NCBI GenBank assembly: GCA_040755395.1
Contig: JBFMAX010000003.1
Coordinates: 62,001 to 126,000, forward strand
Direction of reading: 5' to 3'
Source: Nitrospirota bacterium
GTDB lineage: Bacteria > Nitrospirota > Nitrospiria > Nitrospirales > Nitrospiraceae
Length of the DNA: 64,000 nt
Shown here: positions 31,594-37,992 of the stretch, piece by piece
Position numbering within the stretch: position 1 is the first letter of the stretch
Layout: each line of letters starts with the position of its first letter
Notes under the pieces: generated by a model
Database searches by the model: none
What the model was told of the DNA's origin: nothing
What the model saw: only the letters and a program-made list of their open reading frames with translations
Made by a program: the position numbers and the translations under genes

Positions 31594-33345
31594 ATGAAGC
31601 GTCTGGTGCAGGTGACACAGATCGGTCTGATAGGCGTCAGCGCACTGTTGATCCCCGGCGTGCCATTCGGCCAACCGGTTCCGCAGTCGCAGGAACCGGC
31701 GGAGACCGTCGGCGAATCCGAGTCGGAGACGATCGAGGAGAAATTGCGGAAGCTGGAGCAGCAGGGGCCGCAACCGGAACCACAGCCATCCGAAGCCCCT
31801 CAACCGAATCCGAAAGAAAAGGCTCTGGAGCGACTAAAGCAATTGGAGCGGCAGCGGCAGAAAGAGCGGGCCAAAGAGCTGGAAGAGCAAGGGCCGAAGG
31901 AACGGGCCCGTCAGAAGGTGCAGGAGCTGAAACAACCCAAGGAGCCGGTGGAAAGAGAACAGCGGAAACTCGAAAAGTTGCAGCAGGGTCCGCTGGAAGC
32001 GGCGTCGCCGCAACTGCCGCCGGCGAAGCCGTCGGAACCGGCGGCCTCCAAAACCCGGGTCAAACAACTCCTCGGTGTGTACGACGAAGTGGTCTGCATC
32101 TACGACGAAATTCTGCAGAAGACGGAACCGGGGACGGGGACGCTCTATCGCGCGTTGAATGGTCCGGCGTGATTGGTGCTGGGCGGGGAGCATCGCACCC
32201 GCTATGAGACCATGGACGGACGATTCCGCGCCGGCGAAGCCGGCAGCGACCAGCAACTGACCTTGCGCACGAGGATCCTCTTCGAGATTCAAGACATCTT
32301 CGACCCGGTTCCCTTCACCGTGGAGCTGCAGGATTCCCGCGCGTATCTCACCGACACAGGGTCCTTCGTGAACAATAATCACGTGAACCAGACCGATGTT
32401 CAGCAGCTTCACATCGATCTCGTCTCGGACAACTTTCTGGGCACGGGCCTTCCGACGGAGCTGAATATCGGGCGGGTCAACATGGACCTGGGGCGGGGAC
32501 GGTGGGTCGCCCGCAATAACTTTCGCAACGCGACCAACGCCTATGACGGCGCGCACTGGAGCCTGGGCGAGAGAGACCGATGGCATCTGCACAGCTTCGT
32601 CGTGTGGCCGGTCGAGCAGTTCCTCAGAAAAGCCGATCCCGTCTTCACCGAAAATCCCACCACCCTGTGGGGCGCGTACGTGCAGCTTCCGCCCATGGAG
32701 CGGTTCCGCACCGAATTGTCCTATCACGGGCATGCCAGCCGGGGCGAAGCCAGAGATTTCACTATGCTCGGCGCCCGGTTCTTCAAGCTCGGCGGGGTGG
32801 GCCGGTTCGAGTTCGAAGTCGAGACGGACTACCAGTTCGGCAATATCACGCCGACCACCGGCTTCGGTCATTTTCACCACGGAGAATTCGGCTACACGTT
32901 CGACCTGCCTTGGACGCCCCAACTTTTGTTCAAATTCGATTACGCCAGCAACGGGTTCGACACCCTCTACGGACGGCGCTCGTTCGAGTTGATGCCGACC
33001 GGCATTTTCGGAGCCATTCAGCGCAGCAATGTGATCTATCCCGGCTACCGCGTCCTCGTGAAGCCGGCCGAGCGAGTCTACCTGTTCGTGCAACATCGGC
33101 CGGCCTGGTTGGCCGACGGACGAGGGCCTTGGGCCGGCACCGGGCTCCAGGATCCGACCGGCGCAGCCGGAACCTTCCTGGGACATATCGTGGAGCTGCG
33201 CGCCCGATGGGGGATGACGAACTATGCCTTTCTTCAGGCCGGATTCGCGCATTTCTCGTTCGGCTCGTTCCCGCAACGGGCGCCGGGCAGTCCAGGCGCG
33301 TCACACTCGAACTACGGATACGTGGCGACCGAATTCATGTTCTGA
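31594..33345 (+). pseudogene. Alginate-export-like outer-membrane barrel with coiled-coil N-terminus, split by an in-frame TGA
   Basis: From the Met at 31594 a signal peptide (VTQIGLIGVSALLIPGVPFG) precedes about 140 residues of Glu/Gln/Lys/Pro-rich coiled coil (LERLKQLERQRQKERAKELE). A TGA at 32170-32172 then stops the frame. The same frame resumes at once with LVLGGEHRTRYETMDGRFRA and RTRILFEIQDIF, the start of an AlgE/alginate_exp-type barrel, running to FGYTFDLPWTPQLLFKFDYA and the terminal strand YGYVATEFMF at 33345. A Trp or other codon changed to TGA would account for it. The family secretes or imports anionic ligands; specificity here is unknown. The second part has no ribosome site of its own. 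Confidence 0.7.
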
Positions 33346-33471
33346 TCCGGCGGAGTGGGGTGCCGATCTTTGATAAGACCTCAATGGAGGGGTCGCAAGG
33401 CGGCCGCGGAAGCGTCTCTTGTCGTGTGCAGTCGCAGAGAACCCGCCATCCCGCGGTCGCTCATGCCGGTC

Positions 33472-34599
33472 TCACTCGCCTTTCTTGTCCGTCGCCGGCG
33501 GCGCCGTCCACACGACTTTCTCCTCCTTGTCACGCAGCATCAAGACAGGGGCTCCGTCGGGGTCCAAGAACAGGCTGGCCCGGTGCTTGTGCTTCTCATC
33601 CAGCAGGTCCAGCGCCATTTCCTTGTTCTCCCGGAGGCCGAGGAAAGCGCTGTGTTTGCCTTTCTTGCTGCTGATGAGGAAGCTGGGACGGTCTTCGCCC
33701 TCCAGGCTGAGGAAGAGGCCGTCCTCGCCGCTCTTGTCGATCAGCGAGAGCAAGGGACGATCCCGGAGGATCAGACTGGGACGGCCGGCCTCGTCCAGGC
33801 TGAGGCCCGCGCGCAGCGTGTCCTTCCTGTCGTACAAGGCCAAAATCGGTTCCTCTTTTTTCGGCAGGGGCTGCACGGCCATCGTCATCAGCCGGTGGCC
33901 GTCTTTGTCCTTGAGCGCGATGCGCGGCGCGCCTTCCTCGACCAGCTCCACCCGGAGTCGCGGGTGGTTGTCTTTGTCGATCAGGTCCAGCCCATCCAGG
34001 GCCAGACTGGTCCGGGCCTTGCCGTCCTTGTACAACATGAGGTGCGCTTTCTCCGGAGCGGTGGCCAGAACGGCGTTGGTCTGCCCCTTTTGATCTTCCA
34101 GGAACAGCCGGGGATTCCCGTCCACATACAGCAACGTCGCGACCCCTTTGCCCTCCTTACCGGTCAAGCGCAAGTCCGGCCACCCCTGATCGCTCAGCCC
34201 GAAGCCCGCCGCCGGCGTGCCCTCCTTGTCCATCGTCAAGTCCAGCCGGGGCTGGCCCTTGCTGAGGAGCGCCAGCCGGATGCGGGGGCTTCCGTCTTTG
34301 GCGTTGAGCCGGAGATCGGGCGTCCCCTCCTCCGTCAGGGCCAGGCTCGCGACGGACATCCCGTCTCTGTTCACGAGATCCAGACGCGGCGCTCCCTTGT
34401 CCGAGACGGCAAGCTGCGCGCGGGGAGTTCCTTCCTTGTCCACCAGCATGAACTGTTCGGCGGTCACGACCCGCTGACGCGGGGCCGGTTCCTGAGCGAC
34501 GACGGGGTCTCCCAGCAGGAATCGGGTTCCAAGCGTGCCGCCGACAAAGCCCGCCAGCAATGACAAAGCGATCACGATTCCGTACGTACGTGTAGGCAT
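33472..34599 (-). CDS. Exported tandem-repeat protein, predicted beta-rich
   Basis: The Met at 34599 (MPTRTYGIVIALSLLAGFVG) follows GGAGG. An N-terminal signal anchor is followed by about 300 residues of degenerate 20-26 residue repeats. Each has a [DE]xxGxPRxxL core: DKEGTPRAQLAVSDKGAPRL, LTEEGTPDLRLNAKDGSPRI, DKEGTPAAGFGLSDQGWPDL, and so on through about a dozen copies to DPDGAPVLMLRDKEEKVVWT. Regular hydrophobic pairs between Gly/Pro/Asp turns suggest a beta-helix or beta-solenoid. I do not recognise a named family. Extracytoplasmic location is inferred from the anchor. The start rule excludes the longer frame to 34779. Confidence 0.75.
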   Translation of the reverse strand: MPTRTYGIVIALSLLAGFVGGTLGTRFLLGDPVVAQEPAPRQRVVTAEQFMLVDKEGTPRAQLAVSDKGAPRLDLVNRDGMSVASLALTEEGTPDLRLNAKDGSPRIRLALLSKGQPRLDLTMDKEGTPAAGFGLSDQGWPDLRLTGKEGKGVATLLYVDGNPRLFLEDQKGQTNAVLATAPEKAHLMLYKDGKARTSLALDGLDLIDKDNHPRLRVELVEEGAPRIALKDKDGHRLMTMAVQPLPKKEEPILALYDRKDTLRAGLSLDEAGRPSLILRDRPLLSLIDKSGEDGLFLSLEGEDRPSFLISSKKGKHSAFLGLRENKEMALDLLDEKHKHRASLFLDPDGAPVLMLRDKEEKVVWTAPPATDKKGE

Positions 34600-35097
34600 G
34601 CCGACCTCCATTTCTCTTGCGGACAACGTCCGATGAGTGCGGACCCGCCCGGCCTGAACGGACCGGCGGGCGGGGCTGATTGTACCGTATTGACGGCGCG
34701 GCGAGCAGTAGCGCGCATTAGACCTTGACCGGCATGTCGGCGGGTACCACCTGCACTGTGAACGGACCGCTGGCCTCACCGACGTGCGGGGATCGAGGGG
34801 GAAACGGATGGCAAGATGAAAATAGTTGTCATGGCCGCAAGGCGGCTACCCTGTTTGACCTGTTGCCCCGAAAATTTCCCCTCACCCTCGCCCTCTCCCA
34901 CTCAGGGGAGAGGGAACACACGTTTTTTCCTCTCCCCGGGTACCCGTTGCTCCGGGACCGGGGAACCATTGCTCTGAAGATGTAATGGGTGCCCTCTTCG
35001 CAAGTGCAATGGGTGCTCGACAACGGGTGATGAGGAGGGTCGGGTGGGGGTGAAGCTACCGGCTGTTCGCTATCGGCTGCCGACGACGTTGTGTGAT
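34600..35097. repeat. Intergenic region with REP hairpin, GCAACGGGT palindromes and heptad piece
   Basis: A REP-like hairpin CCCTCTCCCACTCAGGGGAG lies near 34885-34910. Related palindromic pieces follow: GGGTACCCGTTGC, ACCATTGC / GCAATGGGT and GACAACGGGT (34935-35030). A short reverse heptad piece (CTGTTCGCTATCGGCTGCCG, 35061-35080) ends the block. On the minus strand 34715-34810 a frame ends GPFTVQVVPADMPVKV, which may be a gene remnant, but no start or domain can be shown. Confidence 0.5.
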
Positions 35098-36125
35098 TCA
35101 AAACTCGCGGATGATCCGGAACCCGACTTCCGGCAGCGTGAAGTCATGCGTCAAACGCGCGCCGACTCCGGCCTGGATCATCCAGTACTTGCCGACCTCG
35201 TAATGCACCTGCGGCATCACGAGCAAGGCCGCGTGGCCGCCCACGACCTGCCCGAAGTTCGTCTCGACCCCGGCGACGAGACGGTCGGTCATGTCCGCGA
35301 AGAGCGTCATGTTGCTGAGCAGCTCGGTGGTCGTTCCACCGGCTGCGCGGCCGAGTTCGAAGCGGGGGCCGACCATGCCGAACAGACTCCTCATGTCATC
35401 CAAACGGAAACCGGCCAGGTATAGCCAGGTGGTCGTCCAGATGCGAGGATCGAGATCGTACTGCAGGATGGTTTGGGCGCCGTGGATGTACCGGTTCCGG
35501 AACGCCGTGCCGAAGGTGACTTGCCCGGCGGCCTTGTAAGCTTCGACCCGGGCGTTTTCCATCGGCAGTTCCAGTTCGAGCGCGATCCCGTCCGTCAGCA
35601 CGAACTCGATCTCCGGCGCCCATTCGAAGCCTTGCGTATCGGGGCTCCGGCGCACCAGGCCCAGCGGATCGGGCACGTCGTCCACCCTGCGCGTTTTGCG
35701 CGAGAGGGGGACCAGACCCAGCGTATTGAATTCCGCCTCGCCCGCGTGGCGCCGAGCGGCCGGACCAGATCGAACACCATCGGCTCCGGAATACGGGGGC
35801 CTTTTTCTTCGCCCGAGACCCGTTCCATGGTTTCCGGCTCGCGCTCTTCTTCGAGCGACAGAGTCCATCGTCGCGGCAGGTCGCCGAACCACGTGTCCGC
35901 CGGCGGCAAGCTGGCTGCGAATCGGCCGTCCGCCGAAAGCGTGGTCCAGGAAATCGACGGGAGCAACGGCGGGCGTTCGGGCCCAACAACTTCGGCCCGA
36001 AGTTGCCCGACTTGAGCCGCCAAGTGGCAGAGCAAGACCACGGCCCCGATGATCCTCGGCGTTTGTCGAAGCGATCCGTCGGTGGCGGAGACCGCCGAAC
36101 CGCCGAGCGATAGCACGACCGGCAT
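35098..36125 (-). pseudogene. Exported barrel-like protein of unknown family, frameshifted
   Basis: The frame starting at 36125 encodes a hydrophobic leader (IIGAVVLLCHLAAQVGQLRA), then PSISWTTLSADGRFAASLPP, and EEREPETMERVSGEEKGPRI with PMVFDLVRPLGATR. At about 35745 it loses sense, and another frame continues GEAEFNTLGLVPLSRKTRRV, then PEIEFVLTDGIALELELPME and barrel-like strands to VGFRIIREF at 35098. One missing base within a CGGGCGAGG run restores one product of about 340 residues. Alternating hydrophobic strands with charged turns and a terminal aromatic residue suggest an outer-membrane barrel. No family name recognised. Confidence 0.6.
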
Positions 36126-36629
36126 TTACGGCGCCTGCAGGATGTCGGTGGTCCGGAAGGTGAAGAAAAAGAGGATCGTGTACTGATCGTAGTAGGCGTT
36201 ACCCGTCGTCCAGTGCGTGGACCGGACGAAACGGCCGGTGGCGGTCTCGTAGATGTCCAGATACAGCCGCGCGGCGACCGCGTCGCGCACAAAGGGCAGG
36301 TCCCAGGAGGGGGAATCGATCACGCCGAAGTCCCCTTCCTTCTGCAGGTGCACGTGCGCGCGATCGGTTTGAAGCCCGCTGACCTCGACGGCGACCGTCG
36401 CGCCTTCCGGCAGGGGCACGTTTACGTCGGCCAGCGCCCGCTCGACGGCGTGGGTGAGGAGCAATTGTTCCACCGCGCTGCGCGGCGTCTTGGACACTTC
36501 CTGCGGCAGCGCGCAGGCGGCCAGCAACACAAAAAGCGAGAGCGGCACTATTTCGAGCCGGATGCCGCCGCGACGGCGCACACGGCCGACGCCGGCCGAT
36601 CGACGTATCCCGGTCAGGGTGTCGTGCAT
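36126..36629 (-). CDS. Lipoprotein, possibly DUF6655-like
   Basis: The Met at 36629 (MHDTLTGIRRSAGVGRVRRR) is chosen so that the lipobox LFVLLAACALPQ falls near residue 35. The mature protein of about 130 residues carries TPRSAVEQLLLTHAVERALA and later RFVRSTHWTTGNAYYDQYTI. The AVEQLL..AVERAL segment recalls the DUF6655 lipoprotein family, but I hold that only as a resemblance. Its stop abuts the start of the frameshifted barrel-like gene, and LapA lies just upstream, so the three may be one envelope operon. Confidence 0.65.
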   Translation of the reverse strand: MHDTLTGIRRSAGVGRVRRRGGIRLEIVPLSLFVLLAACALPQEVSKTPRSAVEQLLLTHAVERALADVNVPLPEGATVAVEVSGLQTDRAHVHLQKEGDFGVIDSPSWDLPFVRDAVAARLYLDIYETATGRFVRSTHWTTGNAYYDQYTILFFFTFRTTDILQAP

Positions 36630-36637
36630 GCGGTCAG

Positions 36638-36943
36638 TCAGCCGTCGGGAGGGGAGGACGTCGGGGGTGTCCCGCTGAGTTGATCTTGGAGTTCGCGGAT
36701 GCGCGCTCCCTGGGTCTCGATGGTCTCCAGCAACCTCGACGTCTCGCGGGCTCGTCGCCAACGGGGACCGAGCGACAGGAGGAACGCGAGCGCCGCGCCC
36801 AACGTCGCCGACGAGAGGATGACGATCACGAGCGAACTCTCGTATTCCCACATCAGGAACCGCACGGTCACGGGGGCCGTGTTCTGCAGGGCAAAGACCG
36901 CGGTCAGCAAAGCCAGGAGGAATGCAAAGAACAGCGTCACCAT
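36638..36943 (-). CDS. LapA-domain (DUF1049) membrane protein
   Basis: 101 residues with two N-terminal TM helices (MVTLFFAFLLALLTAVFALQ and SLVIVILSSATLGAALAFLL). They flank the family motif NTAPVTVRFLMW, and a C-terminal coiled coil follows (RRARETSRLLETIETQGARI). This is the lipopolysaccharide assembly protein A layout found in many bacteria next to envelope genes. A GCGAGG site precedes the start. Confidence 0.8.
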   Translation of the reverse strand: MVTLFFAFLLALLTAVFALQNTAPVTVRFLMWEYESSLVIVILSSATLGAALAFLLSLGPRWRRARETSRLLETIETQGARIRELQDQLSGTPPTSSPPDG

Positions 36944-37052
36944 CAGAACCTCGCCTAAGGAAGGATCGCCTTCCGCCGCCGTGTCAAGTCAGCTTATACG
37001 CACTGGCGTGGTCACGATCCGTCGGCGCAACGAACAGCGTTGACAAGAAGGC

Positions 37053-37077
37053 AGGTAGCAAGTAGCGAACAGCTAAC
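37053..37077. repeat. AGCNAAT-type heptad array
   Basis: GTAGCAAGTAGCGAACAGCT at 37055-37074, directly before TIR element copy B. Same 7-bp period as the other arrays. Confidence 0.5.
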
Positions 37078-37085
37078 CCTGTGTA

Positions 37086-37251
37086 GAAAATGCGGGTCCT
37101 GTCGCCAACCAGCCGGGTACCCGTTGCTCCTCTCCGTTTGCAACGGGTGCAGGCTCGCACCCCGCCCGGTGTGGGGACCCCGCTGCGCGCGGACGGGCGC
37201 CCAGGTTGACGCCACCCGCATTTTCATGATGCGGGGTGAGCCGAACGCTCA
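37086..37251. repeat. TIR repeat element, copy B (long form)
   Basis: GAAAATGCGGGT at 37086-37097 and ACCCGCATTTTC at 37214-37225 bound a 140-bp element that matches copy C (54565-54704) at every position I compared. Inside is the palindrome GGGTACCCGTTGC..GCAACGGGTGC, absent from copy A. A trailing hairpin TGAGCCGAACGCTCA lies at 37237-37251. Confidence 0.8.
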
Positions 37252-37274
37252 TAAAGACTAATCCGAAAATAACA

Positions 37275-37390
37275 CGGTCCGCCGACCCTGCATTGCCCTC
37301 GCCGCATCTGGGGAGAGGGGGAGGGTGAGGGGAAATCCTCGCGGCCCCACCCTCACCTTTCTCCTCTCCCTCCTCTGGAGGGCGAGGAAG
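37275..37390. repeat. Pair of REP-like hairpins
   Basis: CTGGGGAGAGGGGGAGGGTG and the facing CACCCTCACCTTTCTCCTCT with CCTCTGGAGGGCGAGG can pair. It is the same type as at 3955, 34868, 45808, 50858 and 57620. Confidence 0.5.
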
Positions 37391-37836
37391 CAGGAATGAT
37401 GCAAGGATGATCGCCTCGTTAGCAGAAATTATGTTGGGCTCCTCCGGAAATTGTGTGGGTCCAACCTGGGGCCGGGTCGGGCGGCGTCGCGAATCGCGGA
37501 GGTGTGGGCACCGCGACTTGGCGGGCGGCGACGGTGCGCGAAGCGCAGGCCGATGACTGTTCGCCGCTGGGTTCGCGCGCAGCGCCGAAGCCAGCAAGTT
37601 CCGCAGGCCAGGAGAGGCCCGCTTAGTGCGGTCGCGCCGGAGCGTTTGAGCAGCGCAGGCCGACCCGGCCCCCTGTCAGAAACAGCAGATGCCACGAACC
37701 CCTGGTGACAACGATGTACCCACACAGAATCCGAAAGAGCCTTATTTTGGATTAAGGCTAATAGATAGCAGCTGATAGCGGCAAGCCGGCAGCGTTCCGC
37801 ACCTGCTGCTGGCTGCTCGCCATCCTCCTATGGCGA
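37391..37836. other. Unexplained GC-rich stretch ending in heptad hairpin
   Basis: The segment 37400-37740 has repeated GCGCAGGCCGA and CAGCGC-type words and open frames that read as low-complexity Arg-rich protein on both strands. I can assign no gene. A heptad array (CTAATAGATAGCAGCTGATA, 37759-37778) and its inverse (CTGCTGCTGGCTGCTCGCC, 37803-37821) follow, forming a hairpin just past the cbb3 operon. Confidence 0.4.
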
Positions 37837-37989
37837 TCAAGCCGGGCTCCAATACTGGATCAGGTAATAGACGCTCCAGATGAGGAGCCCCAGGACCACC
37901 AACTTGAGCCATATGGGAACGGCTCCGTCCCGCTCGCGGATGCCCGCATGCCGGTAGTGGTAGACCCGCTCCGCCTCGCGCTCGCTCAT
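37837..37989 (-). CDS. Small single-TM protein downstream of the fused cbb3 oxidase
   Basis: A 50-residue ORF (MSERENAERV-like start, read as MSEREAERVYHYRHAGIRER) with a strong GGAGGTGAACC site. It has a charged N-terminus and one TM helix (PIWLKLVVLGLLIWSVYYLI) followed by QYWSPA. Its start lies four bases after the stop of the oxidase gene, so the two are cotranscribed. Small single-TM subunits such as CcoQ or CcoS accompany cbb3 oxidases, and a comparable assembly or stability role is plausible. The sequence does not identify which. Confidence 0.75.
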   Translation of the reverse strand: MSEREAERVYHYRHAGIRERDGAVPIWLKLVVLGLLIWSVYYLIQYWSPA

Positions 37990-37992
37990 GGT

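Noticed and set aside
10415-32172. Recoding of TGA (selenocysteine or Trp/Gly) suggested by three in-frame TGA stops
   Set aside because: Many intact genes here end in TGA. The affected proteins are not selenoproteins and I saw no SECIS-like context. Mutation or sequence error is simpler.
34715-34810. A C-terminal protein fragment ending GPFTVQVVPADMPVKV on the minus strand
   Set aside because: Reads like a real beta-strand tail but is too short, with no start, domain or neighbour to support it.
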